A DNA stretch of 64,000 nucleotides from Juglans regia. Taxonomy: Eukaryota > Streptophyta > Magnoliopsida > Fagales > Juglandaceae. Below the pieces are notes generated by a model. That model saw only the letters and a list, made by a program, of their open reading frames with translations, was not told the origin of the DNA and did no database searches. The DNA is taken from positions 16,101,234 to 16,165,233 of the forward strand of contig NC_049903.1 of assembly GCF_001411555.2 (NCBI RefSeq), in the 5' to 3' direction. This document shows positions 1 to 10,352 of the stretch, piece after piece. A program made the position numbers and the translations under genes. The first letter of the stretch is position 1. Every line of letters begins with the position of its first letter.

Positions 1-89
1 TACAAAATTATCCCTCCTAAAATAATGCTCTCTCTCATTTAAGTATGTGCCTGCACATGCAGTCCCCACTTCAGGACTGCAAATAGAAT

Positions 90-232
90 TTCTCAAAATA
101 TAATAAACAATTCAACTTTTTCAAATCCCAATACACCTTTTTCAAATCCCAAAACAATAATAATATTAAAACTTAATATTTTAAACTTCAAAACAAAACA
201 CAAAATTCTCATCTCACCTCCCAAACCTACCC
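90..232. mobile_element. MITE-like fragment (GATGAGATG-end family)
   Basis: This AT-rich stretch has the composition of a short non-autonomous DNA transposon seen several times in the window. It shares AATAAACAATTCAA, TTTTTCAAATCCCAAAAC and CTCATCTCA blocks in the order found at 61700-61865. The terminal inverted repeats are incomplete, so it is a partial copy. No gene is visible in bases 1-89. Confidence 0.4.
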
Positions 233-545
233 ATGAATCATCACACAAAAAACTGGAGTTTGGGTGGCTGCCTGGTGGAAGATGCAAGGGTGGTACTTAA
301 CTCCTTTGCTTGTTGGTCAGTGGTTCATACATACCGAGATGCAAACATGGCAGCACATCATCTAGCAAAATCTGCTCTTGAATGCACAGAGGATCTATAT
401 GATCTTGAAACTTGTCCCTCATGTATCTTATCTATTGTCACGAAAGAAATGAGGCAGTTGTATTACTCGATTTCTGAGTGTGAATTGATGTAATTGGCAC
501 TTATGTTTAATGAGATTATTTTCTTTTATAAAAAAAAAAAAAAGA
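233..545 (+). mobile_element. 5'-truncated LINE 3' end (RNase H-like tail)
   Basis: An 86-codon frame (233-493) reads as the C-terminal part of the RNase H-like domain of plant LINE retrotransposons. It contains a WSVVHTYRDANMAAHHLAKSA segment, the usual motif in which an Asn/Asp-rich turn precedes Ala-His-Leu-Ala. About 35 bases after the stop comes an A-run (about 530-543), the normal 3' end of a LINE. Everything upstream of the domain is missing, as expected from 5' truncation during target-primed integration. It directly abuts copia sequence, so it was either inserted into the copia element or marks its broken edge. It is dead, and belongs to the same general type as the LINE at 43880-45177. 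Confidence 0.65.
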
Positions 546-2395
546 GAATTGTTCAAAGTAGGGACATTGTGTTCCATGAAAACCAGCACATAGGAACTGA
601 AGCTTCCTCAACATCAAGATAGCATAGTTCCTATACTCCAACTACTACACCATTACAATTTGCCACAGATAATGAGGATGTACAGGATCTGGATCTAGAA
701 GCAAAAGAAGAGGCTCAGGGTGTCAAGCAGGGGGAGCAAGAACCCTCTCCACCAGAAGCCGGTGTACCACCACAGGGGTTAGATGGTGATGAACCTCCTT
801 TGGTTGATGAAGCTCAACCAAGAAGATCGGCAAGAGGCCGCCTACTAATTCCATTGAAGATATATCTGGAATCAGACTATATTATGCTTATTGATGAGGG
901 GGAGTTAGAGAGCTTCCAAGAAGTTCAAACTCATGCTGATAGAATCCTATGGGTGCAGGTCATGCGAGAAGAGATGAGTTCTTTGCAGAAAAATCAGACT
1001 TATGAGTTGGTGAAACTTCTTGAATGAAAGAAAATGGGTGTTCAAGTTGAAGAAAGATGGTCTAGGAAAGCTGATACAGTACAAGGCCAGATTGGTTGTC
1101 AAATGATTCCAACAGAAGAATGGAATCAACTTTGACGAGATATTTTCTCCGGTGGTGAAGATGATGTCAATCCGGATTTGTAGCCAGCTTGAATTTAGAA
1201 CTAGACTAGATGGATATGAAGATAGCCTTTCTCCATGGAGATTTGGAGGAGGAAATCTATATGGAGCAACCAGAAAAGTTTGAAGCTCCAGGGAAAGATC
1301 ACTTAGTCTGCAAACTAAAGAAGAGTCCAGAAGTTCGACTCATTCATGATGAGTCATGGTTACAATAGTCTTGTTGCAGATCAGTGTGTCTATGTTCGAA
1401 GATTCCAAGATGAAAAGTTTGTCATACTCTTTCTTTACGTTGATGATATGTTAATCATTGGTGAGGATAGGTCCATGATTAACAAACGAAAGAAGAAACT
1501 ATCCAAATCCTTTGACATGAAGGACTTAAGCCCCAGCACAGCAAATTTTGGGCATGCAGATTGTTCTTGATAAGAAAGCTAAAAGGGTGTGGCTATCACA
1601 ACAAAAATATGTTGAACGGGTTACCAGACGTTTCAACATGGGAGATGCTAAGCCAGTCAATACTCCACTTGCTAACCACTTCAAGTTGAGCAAGAGCTCA
1701 TGTCCTTCTTCAAAGAAAAAGATTGAAGAGATGGAAACAGTCCCCTACACTTCAGCAGTTGAAATCCTGATGTATGCAATGGTTTGTACTAGACCAGATA
1801 TTGCTCCTATTATAGGCATGATGAGCAAATTCCTTTCAAACTCAGGAAATGATCATTGGGAAGCAATCAAGTGGATTATCAGGTACCTAAAAGGTACATT
1901 GAATATGCGCTTGTGCTTTGGGGGAGCTAAACCAGTTTTGGAATGCTATACTGATTCAGATATGGCAAGAGATCTGGATAGCAGGAAATCAACTTCGGGG
2001 TTTCTCTTCACCTTTGCAGGAGTAGCTATCTCTTGGCAGTCCAAATTGCAGAAGTGTTACTTTATCTACAACAGAGGCGGAATACATTGCCCCAGCAGAG
2101 ACTAGGAAAGAGATGTTGTGGATGAAGTATTTTCTCCAAGAACTAGGGGTTAGTTAAGAAGACTACAAAGTACATCGTGATAGTCAAAGTGCTCTAGACT
2201 TGAGCAATTCAATGTACCATTCATGCACCAAGCATATTGATATCCGCTATCATTAAATATGTGAAGCGATGGAACAACAGTTATTGAAGCTTGTGAAGAT
2301 CCATACGAAAGAGAATCCAATAGACATGTTGACGAAGGTAGTTACAAGTGAGAAGCTTGAGTTATGCAGAGACATAGCTGGAATGGATAGCATCT
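546..2395 (+). pseudogene. Ty1/copia polyprotein remnant (integrase end, RT, RNase H)
   Basis: Broken frames follow copia order. First comes an integrase C-terminal tail (RIVQSRDIVFHE, about 546-585) and the acidic linker. The reverse transcriptase start follows (VMREEMSSLQKNQTYELV, 950-1010), then the RT core with the catalytic YVDDM (about 1436-1450), and RNase H (PYTSAVEILMYAMVCTRPD, then YTDSDMARDLDSRKSTSG; 1740-2100). The frame is closed by stops or shifts near 1027, 1110, 1190, 1370, 1560 and 2100. Gag, protease and most of integrase are absent. It is transcriptionally opposite to the neighbouring BBE gene. The RNase H part closely resembles that of the copia element at 48346-51105, so both belong to one family. 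It cannot encode a working polyprotein. Confidence 0.9.
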
Positions 2396-2422
2396 AGGTA
2401 GATGGGCATGGAGGGGCAGAAT

Positions 2423-2803
2423 TGTTGAAGTCCATGCCCATACCTGAGCAGTCCACAATGGTTGTTTAGGGCTTAGCAAGTAACTGCATTTGGAGTTACC
2501 AATTGAATGCAAATTAAATGCATTCATACTAATATTTGCCTATAAATTGAGGCTCCCAGCGACAGCCTCAGACACACGTTAAATTCTTGGACAGCCCTAA
2601 GAGAAAAGAAGAGAGTTGAGTTGAGTGAAGTGTGATCCTCTACTTCTGTAATATTTTCTTGTGTTCCACTATTTATTAGTGAAGCTCTTTTCTGTGGATG
2701 CAGGTAGTTGCCGAACCACGTTAAATTCTTGGTGTCACTAAATGTGTGGGTGTGTTCTTTTATTTTCGTTTTTATTCATTTCGCTATGTTGATTTCCCCA
2801 ACA
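2423..2803 (+). repeat. 3' LTR of the copia remnant
   Basis: The LTR runs from TGTTGAAGTCC to CCCCAACA, about 381 bp, and follows a purine-rich stretch (2402-2420) that serves as polypurine tract. It matches the two LTRs of the copia element in the BBE pseudogene (48346-48711 and 50707-51105) along its length, with scattered differences. The base after CA begins GAATT, the same five bases that flank the other insertion. Confidence 0.9.
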
Positions 2804-2827
2804 GAATTGGCACCAGTTAACACAACG
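2804..2827 (-). pseudogene. 24-bp scrap of a BBE-like coding sequence
   Basis: Directly after the copia LTR come 24 bases identical to the coding strand complement of BBE gene 2 near 60432-60455, in mid-gene. They end abruptly at 2828, where sequence like the downstream flank of BBE gene 2 begins. The junction with the LTR is at the same base as in the pseudogene at 47615-51990, so this is the residue of another copia-broken BBE copy whose 5' half has been deleted. Confidence 0.75.
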
Positions 2828-4103
2828 TAACTTGTCAGTGTCGTCACTTTTCTTCACCAAATTTCTTTTGTGTAAATTTTGGATTCTTTCTAAATATTCA
2901 GAAATACATACATACACACATCTATATATCTATATATATATATATGCATACATATATACATGATATGGATAGATCACACACAGACACGTGTGGATATAAT
3001 ATCAATAGTATAGTCATTATAAGAAAGCTGTTTATTTATGGTCGGATATTTCCTGGGAAATTGATTATTTCCTGCTAAAATAAGTTAATTTATTTTCATT
3101 GCAAATAATCATTATCGTTTCAAATAATCCGTTATAAATGCTCGTTTTGATTCTACTTCAAGACTTTATTAATTTTAAAGTAGTTCTCGTACAACCTCTT
3201 CTTTAAGAAGAAGCAGCTTAATTAATATATTTTAATTGGCAATGCTTTAATTTAGAATTCTAGATTGTAAAATACACTCAAGTATATATGGATATATAGA
3301 GCTCGTATTTTTATCTAATATTATTTTTGTATATATCAAATTATAAGCCACCTAATCATTTATTTTAATCGCAATTAATTTATCCATAGAAATATATTAG
3401 ACAATGATCGTGGAATTTTTCCACCTTCTGCTAACCATATGTCAAATTTTTGTTGAAAAGGAAAGCATTTTTTAGTGGTGTGCTTCTTGTGACCGGCAAT
3501 TGTCAGAGACCTTTTCTGTAGCTCTGAATATTATATATAATCGAGCTAAGGCCTCCTTGATAATAATATAAAATGAGATGAAATAAGATGATTTTAGATA
3601 AGTTGAATAAAATATTATTAGAATATTATTTTTTAATATTATTATTATTTTAGAATTTAAAAAAGATAAATTGTTTATTACATTTTGAGAAGAAATTTGA
3701 AAAAATTATAAGGATGAGATGAAATGATAGATTTATGTATCTAAACAAGGCTAAGAGCTGATTAGTGATGTAATTGAGTATCATGAATTCATAACCACCA
3801 AACCAACATATCAAAATATATAATTGACGTAAACGAAAACTATATATATATTATTAATGGAACGTCATAAACATGTCACAAAGTACAATATTTATTTTTC
3901 TTTATATATATATATATTTGCATCATCATCAGCAGACTATATGCCTCAATTTATGGAAACCCTTTTATTTTACAATGCACATAAAATATATATAGATATA
4001 TAGCCTTTATGATATGTGCTTATTAAATGGAATAATAGGTAAAACATGATAGAGAGGATTTATTGTTGAGTACAATATCTTCTGTAATTAAAATCACCTC
4101 TGA
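2828..4103. other. 3' flank of BBE gene 1, paralogous to 58760-59703
   Basis: There is no gene here. Long parts align by eye with the downstream flank of BBE gene 2. Both have CTTCACCAAATTTCTTTTG, then CATACATACA microsatellite, then TTAAGAAGAAGC, then a GATGAGATG MITE, then CCTCAATTTRTGGAAACCC before the stop. This marks a segmental duplication. Several (TA)n runs occur (2928-2945, 3841-3850, 3903-3915). Confidence 0.75.
3548..3751. mobile_element. MITE, GATGAGATG family
   Basis: The element is about 204 bp. One end starts GCCTCCTTGAT and the other ends ATCTAAACAAGGC, which form imperfect inverted repeats. The inner part is AAATGAGATGAAATAAGATG, then a TTATTTTTTAATATTATTATT core, then GGATGAGATGAAATGA. 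TAA lies on both sides of the element. There is no coding capacity. A truncated counterpart lies at about 59393-59500 in block 2, so the insertion predates the duplication. Confidence 0.6.
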
Positions 4104-5717
4104 TCACCAGGATGAAAGAGCCGGGATGCTTTGTTCATTCCTGAAGAAATTAGTGGGATCGACCATGGACTTCACATGAACCAACCTGTTAAAGTTGCTC
4201 TTGAAATATTTAGTACCCCATATACCTGCCCGTCTATAGCTTGTGTTGCCTTCCTTACTATTTGTTCCTATGTTAAGGTCCCTATAATTGATGTATGCAG
4301 CTCTTGGAGATTTTGAAACATAGGCAGCTATGTAACTGTAAAGCCTTCTGATCCAACTTATATGTCTCTCGGATGCCGCAATTCCTTCTTCTTCCCAATA
4401 CACCAAGTGTTGGATTTTGTAGATGTTCCCAACTCTATGTGGGAAAGGAATTGCAGATTCCGAGATTTCACTCATTCTTCCCCCATACGGACTCAGGATC
4501 AATTCTGCTTCCTCGGCCTCTTTTTGGTAAAATCTCTCCCAAATCCCTTCCAAGCCAACCTCTGGAATAGGTTCCATCACGTAGTCAGATTTTGCTTTGA
4601 AAAAAGTTTGTCTTGTTAGAGGAGTCCTGCTTAGTAGTACATCCAAGGATTCCCCACTTGGAAACCCCGCGAAGTAGAGGGTAGATTCAATCCAGCTCAT
4701 TTTAGTGCAATCTTCTCTTACCAAACCCAGTTCTGGGAAGCTCTCTTGCATCAATGAAAGGAGATTATCTATCCCTCCGAGATACAAGGAATTAAATGAA
4801 GCTTGTATTGTTCTCCTCCCTTTTTGGCTAGAATTAGCAGCACTTAAGATGACGCGAATGAATAGGTCTTCATCAAGCTTGTCTACAACATATTGCCACC
4901 GATGAACAAGCTTGGTTGCATTTTGTTCCAAGTTCCTATTAACTGTGAATACAGTCACAGTTGATGGAACATGGACCAGCTTGATTTTCCACGCAACAAT
5001 GACTCCAAAGCTGGCCCCTCCTCCTCCTCGAATGGCCCAAAATAGATCTTCTCCCATGGATTCTCTGTCAAGGATTCTGCCCTTAACATCAATCATTTGG
5101 GCGTCAACAATATTATCTGCAGCAAGGCCATATTTGCACAACATGGTGCCGTACCCTTCCCCACTGAAGTGTCCACCAACACCCATAGTCGGGCAAACTC
5201 CCGCCGGAAAGCCAAAGTTTCTACTTTTCTCGGCAATCCTATAGTATACTTCACCGATAATGGCACCGGCTTCAACCCATGCAGTGCCATTTTCTACATC
5301 AACATTGATTGAACGAAGATTTATCAGATCGATTATGACAAATGGAACAAAAGAAACATAAGAAAGGCCCTCATAATCATGACCACCGCTTCTAACTCTT
5401 ATTTGCATGCCATGTTTTTGGGAACACTTGATGGTTGCTTGAATTTGGGAGACATGCAATGGCGTAATAATGACTAGAGGTTTCGGGGTGGCAGGTGTTG
5501 AGAATCTAAGATTTTGTATGGAGAATTCCAATACAGATGAATAAGAGGAATTGGCGGGGGTGTAAATGACTTGAGAAATTGAGGTGGTGGAGTTTCCCGC
5601 ATGAAGGGTCAGGCATTGAAGGAAGTCTTCAGGAGTGTGAGCCGAAGTTGCCCATAAAAGTGAGAAAAGAAGTGTAATAACAAATGGAATAAGCACTGAA
5701 GAGCTAACGGGCTTCAT
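4104..5717 (-). CDS. BBE-like FAD-linked oxidase 1 (berberine bridge enzyme-like family)
   Basis: This is an uninterrupted single-exon gene of 537 codons, the normal length for plant BBE-like oxidases, which are secreted flavoproteins that oxidise alcohols, sugars or specialised metabolites with O2. Residues 1-26 are a hydrophobic signal peptide ending ATSA. The FAD-binding (PCMH/FAD_binding_4) domain spans about 78-215. The two expected covalent flavin anchors are present: His113 in RSGGHDYEG and Cys175 in PAGVCPTMGVGG. The C-terminal BBE domain (about 470-530) contains AAYINYRDLNIG and DPTNFFRNEQSIP. Compared with its paralogue it has Glu187 for Gly in the GGHFSGGGYG motif and Cys194 for Arg in the LLRKYGLA motif; both lie next to the flavin and may weaken binding. 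TATAAATA lies 44 bp upstream of the ATG. The substrate cannot be told from the sequence. Confidence 0.93.
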   Translation of the reverse strand: MKPVSSSVLIPFVITLLFSLLWATSAHTPEDFLQCLTLHAGNSTTSISQVIYTPANSSYSSVLEFSIQNLRFSTPATPKPLVIITPLHVSQIQATIKCSQKHGMQIRVRSGGHDYEGLSYVSFVPFVIIDLINLRSINVDVENGTAWVEAGAIIGEVYYRIAEKSRNFGFPAGVCPTMGVGGHFSGEGYGTMLCKYGLAADNIVDAQMIDVKGRILDRESMGEDLFWAIRGGGGASFGVIVAWKIKLVHVPSTVTVFTVNRNLEQNATKLVHRWQYVVDKLDEDLFIRVILSAANSSQKGRRTIQASFNSLYLGGIDNLLSLMQESFPELGLVREDCTKMSWIESTLYFAGFPSGESLDVLLSRTPLTRQTFFKAKSDYVMEPIPEVGLEGIWERFYQKEAEEAELILSPYGGRMSEISESAIPFPHRVGNIYKIQHLVYWEEEGIAASERHISWIRRLYSYIAAYVSKSPRAAYINYRDLNIGTNSKEGNTSYRRAGIWGTKYFKSNFNRLVHVKSMVDPTNFFRNEQSIPALSSW

Positions 5718-5760
5718 TTTTGTTTGTGTTTCTGCTCTAAAAACAGGATGCGAGCTTCCT

Positions 5761-5768
5761 TATTTATA
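5761..5768 (-). promoter_or_regulatory. TATA box of BBE gene 1
   Basis: TATAAATA on the minus strand lies 44 bp before the start codon and is conserved at the same spacing in BBE gene 2. The implied 5' UTR is very short. Homology to the BBE gene 2 upstream region continues to about 5910. Confidence 0.7.
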
Positions 5769-5910
5769 GTGTTATGAGGAGATATAGTATACGTAACTTG
5801 TTGAATACTTGCAAATTTCTTACATAGAAAAAGATAAATTTCGAAGCTATTGTGCACGTAGTAATGCCCAAATTGCATGGTATTTGACAACATAGAACTT
5901 TGACAAACTT

Positions 5911-6670
5911 AATTTTCGTGAGTACGTACTTTTCTTCAGTAAATTAATTGTCTTGCATGCGTGCATGGGTCTAATTAATTATGGACTCTTCGATATATAT
6001 ATCGGCCTGCGTGTCGCGTGATCATGTATGTTTCAGATTTCACAACCGTAATGTCGGTTTATTTTTGCAAGAAACATTATAGTTTAACTAGTTAGGCCAA
6101 CGTGCGTTACATGTATGCCCAGTTGTCTATCATTAAATACTGCGAGATACATAATAGACAGCAAAATATGACCAACTTCAGATAGGATCATTGTATAAAG
6201 CAAATCATCATATTATCACAAGCAGCAAATGAGTAAGAATTTTTGATTAAATTATTTCCCTTTTTATCTCATATTATAAACCCTAATATCAATGATTAGA
6301 TCCAATAGTATTTTTATGAGTTCCGGATAAAACATATAATGAAAATCTTGTATCATGTTAGGCAGCAAACTCAAAAATTGAATGAACTTAAATGAAATGT
6401 AACATCTATAAGCAAATTAAGACTATTTCTTTTACTAAAAATAAAATATTGTTTGGTTAAACTTACCAAAATCTCTTGTTTAAAATGCTAATGTTTCTAT
6501 AATATTACAAAATAATATTTGAAAAATATTTTATTTAAATTTTAATTTTCATTTCAACTAATCTCATTTCAATTAGGATCTAACCTATCAAAAAAAAAAA
6601 CTTAATATCCAAACTCACTTAATCGGCAAAAGATCAAAAACATAAGAGAACCGGATTTGATGAGAAAAAC

Positions 6671-6716
<46 letters not shown>

Positions 6717-7495
6717 AATTGATGAGAACATTGTTCATCCCTTACTTATTTTCAAATAAAGGTCTATTTGAAAATAGATTTTATTCCAAAATTTTCATAT
6801 CATATCCCATCTCATTTTTAAACATAACTGAAATACAAAACTTTTAAAATAATCATCACAACTTTCTCAAAATTTCAAATTTCAAATAAAATATAATTTA
6901 TCTTTTTAAATTTCAAAACAAAAATAATATTATAAAATTATAATCTAAGTGTCTGATAATATTTTAATTTTATAATGTTTTTTTATTTAACTCTTTCTCT
7001 CTTTCAATTAAGGGTTGCAGTTTTCTTCCATTTGCAGTGCCGTGGTTTCGCCGAAGACAAGACTTTGAGGTCCGATAACAGTAGTAGGTTGCTCCCGGAG
7101 AATGTTGAAAGAGGTAATGGGACTATCACTATCGCCGCCAGGAGTTCCGAGTTTCTGTACCTAGGCACGTTGGTCTCTCTTTGCCTATCAGTTTGAGCCC
7201 TAGAAGATTGCAACCAAACTTTGCACAGCCACAAGCACCAGATGCATCTCGAGAGGCCAATTCATGGAAGAGGACACATGACACCGAAAATCCTGGACTG
7301 AAATGAAGAAAGAGAGAAGAAGAATAAAATTTTTTATTACACCAGTTACACGGGTTACCTCAGCCAGTTGCAAATAGAATTTTTCATGTAAATAAAGCCA
7401 ATTATGTTCATGTTTACCAAGTATGCAATGATCATATATAGCCTCATTAGCACAGGAAGATATTATTCTGAATGCCTGATTTTTTTACTACCATT
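5911..7495. other. Gene-free stretch with (GA)n and MITE-like sequence
   Basis: No supported gene. A (GA)n microsatellite lies at about 6675-6710. Sequence at about 6740-6975 has the base blocks of the GATGAGATG MITE family in reverse orientation (CATATCCCATCTCATTTTTA). A short frame around 6994-7194 looks codon-like but has no recognisable domain. Block 2 lacks this stretch, so it is an insertion or was lost there. Confidence 0.5.
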
Positions 7496-8431
7496 AAGGC
7501 TACATTTGGATAGCCAACATATCTCAGCGCTTTTCAAATATTCTCGTACTATTGGAAATACTCCACATGCCAAACAACTTAAAATACTCTAAATGGGACC
7601 CACAAACCCACTTCAATCTTCTACTCATAACTATTCACAAACATTCTATAATATTTATCACTATTATATATAAATAAAAATAAAATCACTATAATATTTA
7701 TTACTATTAAATATAAATAAAAAATAAAATCATTATAATATTTATCACTATTATATATAAATAAAAAATAATTTCACTATAATATTTCTTTATATTATAT
7801 ATAAATAAAAAATAAAATCACTATAATATTTATCACTATTATATATAAATAAAAAATAAAATTACTACAATATTTATCACTATTAAATATAAATAAAAAA
7901 TAAAATCACTATAATATTTATCACTGTTATATATAAATAAAAATAAAAATCAATAATATTTCTCACTATTAAATATAAATAAAAAATAAAATCATTATAA
8001 TATTTATCACTATTAAATATAAATAAAAAATTAAATCACTATAATATTTATCACTATTATATATATGAAAATAAAATCATTATAATATTTATCACTATTA
8101 TATATAAATTAAAAATAAAATCATTATAATATTTATCATGATTATATATAAAAATAAAATAAAATCACTACAATATTTATTAATATTAAAAAATCACTAT
8201 AATAAAATCATTATAATATTTATTACTAAAAATAAAATCACTATAATGTTTATGGGACCCACACATTTTTCAACTACCTATTCAAAAGTCAACAACTCAA
8301 CATATTTCACACATCCAAATAACTCAAAATACTCTCAATGAGACTCACAAACTCACTTTAATCTCTACTCATAACTATTCACAAACATTCTCAACATTTC
8401 TCAAGTATTTTCACTACCCAAACGTTGCCTA
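7496..8431. mobile_element. MITE enlarged by an internal minisatellite
   Basis: The ends are AGGCTACATTTGGATAG and, on the other strand, AGGCAACGTTTGGGTAG, good terminal inverted repeats. Inside each end are related subterminal blocks (CTCATAACTATTCACAAACATTCT occurs on both sides, at about 7624 and 8368). The middle is a tandem array. The target duplication is not clear. There is no coding capacity. Confidence 0.6.
7645..8250. repeat. Minisatellite, about 43-bp unit, about 14 copies
   Basis: The unit is roughly TATAATATTTATCACTATTA followed by a TATATAAATAAAAAATAAAATCAC stretch (given here in two parts). Copies differ by small changes and become shorter after 8150. The array lies wholly within the MITE at 7496-8431, so it expanded after the element inserted. 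Confidence 0.85.
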
Positions 8432-8469
8432 AAAGGCCATGAAAAGACCTTTATATATTGGAAATGATA

Positions 8470-8632
8470 TATATACAATCCCTTTTACAATCTTTTATAC
8501 AACTATATTTTAAATTAGAGATGTCTTTCTAAAATAACTTATAAAAATAATATCATTTTACATAAATATCCTTATTTTAAAATATAATTATATAAAAAAT
8601 TATAAAAAGAGTTGTATATTATTATTTAAACT
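8470..8632. mobile_element. Palindromic AT-rich MITE-like element
   Basis: One end reads TACAATCTTTTATACAACTATATTTTAAA and the other TTTTAAAATATAATTATATAAAAAATTATAAAAAGAGTTGTAT (quoted as landmarks, not continuous motifs). They pair as a long imperfect hairpin. A similar hairpin is at 62170-62285. Confidence 0.45.
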
Positions 8633-8639
8633 GCGATTG

Positions 8640-9240
8640 AAGCTCCACATATGTAACTATGTTGACCTATTGTCATGACCGGCTCAGTGGAAGAGCCCAA
8701 GCCCAATAAAACCCAGCCCGCAACAAAAATGGAGATATAAAACGACTTGGTTCGGACAAACCCTAAAACCCATATATACATTTTAGTTTTTTCCCTTCCT
8801 TCCATCCAGCGCCCCCAGCCCCCGACTCTCTCACTCTCTGCGTCTCTCCCTCATTTTTTCATTTCTCTCTCTTTCTGCGTCTCCAAGCAGCCGCCCTTCG
8901 CTTCTGGTTTCCGTTGCCGCTCGTCGCAGATATGTACTTTCCGTTGGATTCTCTTTTTCGCTCATCTGTCTCTCTCTCTCTCTCTCATCCTCTGTGATGT
9001 TCTGCACTGTTCTTGGAAGTGAAGGGACGCCGGTCGAAGGGAAAGAGAATGAGAGCGGTGGTGCCGATCACGACGGCGTGCGGCGGCGCACTGTAGGAGA
9101 TGAAGAAACAGACGAGGGAGAGGGGAGGAGGGCCTTGCTCGCGGGAGAAATCATTGGCAAAACGGGAAGAATTTCAGTGGCAAAACCGAAATTTGGGAAT
9201 AGAAGTAGGAGTAAAATTGGAAACGAAAATATTTGATGAA
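8640..9240 (+). other. Unrecognised CT-rich then GC-rich, leader-like segment
   Basis: A stretch with GCCCAAGCCC, TATATA, pyrimidine runs ((CT)n at 8970-8987) and then a GC-rich part with an 80-codon frame (8994-9236). The composition resembles the leader part of the LTRs at 23770-26654 and 62534-64000, so it may be an LTR fragment; it could also be a captured promoter and first exon. No domain is recognised and no function is claimed. Confidence 0.3.
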
Positions 9241-9389
9241 AATACTGTTCATAAGCGATTCGTTAAGTAGATATGGGGTCAAAACACTAGCTTCACACTA
9301 ATTACGTACGTCGTGGAATTCTACGTACTTAGCCATGCGGTGGAATAGTCAAAGCTCAGCCTTCGAAAATGTCACGATCTTCCTATTTA

Positions 9390-9584
9390 ACGAAAATTCT
9401 AAAAGGGACATTACCATCTTTATTTCTTTTTTGAAAGGATTACCATCTTAAGTTCGAACTAACCCGGTACGTGTAGTAAAAATAAGTTTAAAATAGTAAT
9501 TGATTAATAAATCATTTTTTTGCCGAATTAACTAATTAGGACTTTGATGTACGTTTGAAGCGTAATTTCGCGTGGATCTTTAAC
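9390..9584. other. Upstream flank shared with block 2
   Basis: ACATTACCATCTT, GGATTACCATCTTAA, CTAACCCGGTAC and GTACGTTTGAAGCGTA follow in the same order at 61866-62110. This places the CACTA element starting at 9585 inside the duplicated block and makes block 2 its near-empty site. Confidence 0.75.
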
Positions 9585-9699
9585 CACCATAAAAGATTTG
9601 AATTTTATGGACAAAATTTGTTATCTTAAAGGTCATTTTTGGAGACGAAAATTATATTTCGATTAATATCCATTTGAATAAGGTATTTTGTGACGAACA

Positions 9700-9870
9700 A
9701 AATCGTCATAAAATGAAAAACCGTTCGAATGGAATAAAATAGATTCGAACATGGAATTGATGTATGTTCAATCAGTATATAATATGTTCGAATAATAATA
9801 TTGACGGGAAATTAATTTACTTTTTTCGAGGAAAGTTAATAACTGTTCGAACTTAAATTTCTTTGTACAA
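9700..9870. repeat. Left subterminal TTCGAA repeats of CACTA copy 3
   Basis: Several GTTCGAA or TTCGAAC/T motifs in either orientation (for example near 9723, 9748, 9790, 9847). They are degenerate relatives of the ACGTTCGAACGT motif in copies 1 and 2, and are probably old transposase-binding sites. Confidence 0.6.
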
Positions 9871-10267
9871 ACGGATATTTTTTCGATTAATTTGTTTATT
9901 AGTATGGATTTGTGCATATATTTTTTCTATTAAAGTAATAAATATTTTTTTCACTAATTTGTTATCATTTTCAAAATATAAAAATGTGCATATATTATAT
10001 ATTATGATTAGCAATGAGTTAAAGTATTTATAAATTCATAAATTAATTTTATGTAATTAATTTCAAAACTTTATAGTGATTTCTTTTATGTTAAATTTAT
10101 ATAAATATAACTTTAAAGATAGTATCAATTTTTATATTATCATGAAGGGCAAGTAAAATGAAAAAAATAAACAAGATAGCAAACAAGAAAAATAAAAACC
10201 ATACATTAATTATATCTCAAATATATAATGTTTAATACAACATAAAAAAGTAAAATAATAACTAAAA

Positions 10268-10352
10268 CGATCAGTATTTGGTAAGTAAATCAACATCCTC
10301 TTGTAACATTTTAATGTGTCCTTCCAGATTCCTATGTTTTTCCATGAGGGGC
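10268..10352 (-). pseudogene. 3' tail of the Transposase_32-type pseudogene (copy 3)
   Basis: The minus frame ends MEKHRNLEGHIKMLQEDVDLL before a stop. This corresponds to the C-terminal coiled coil of the intact protein in copies 1 and 2. It is separated from the rest of the pseudogene by the solo LTR at 10353-12596. Confidence 0.55.

Noticed and set aside
2804..2820. TTGGCACCAG after the LTR as a tRNA primer-binding site
   Set aside because: The bases match BBE coding sequence, and the LTR is the 3' one. The real primer-binding site of this family is seen at 48712-48725.
4131..5312. Several plus-strand frames of 60-110 codons over BBE gene 1 (and the same over gene 2)
   Set aside because: They are antisense shadows of the strongly conserved BBE coding sequence.
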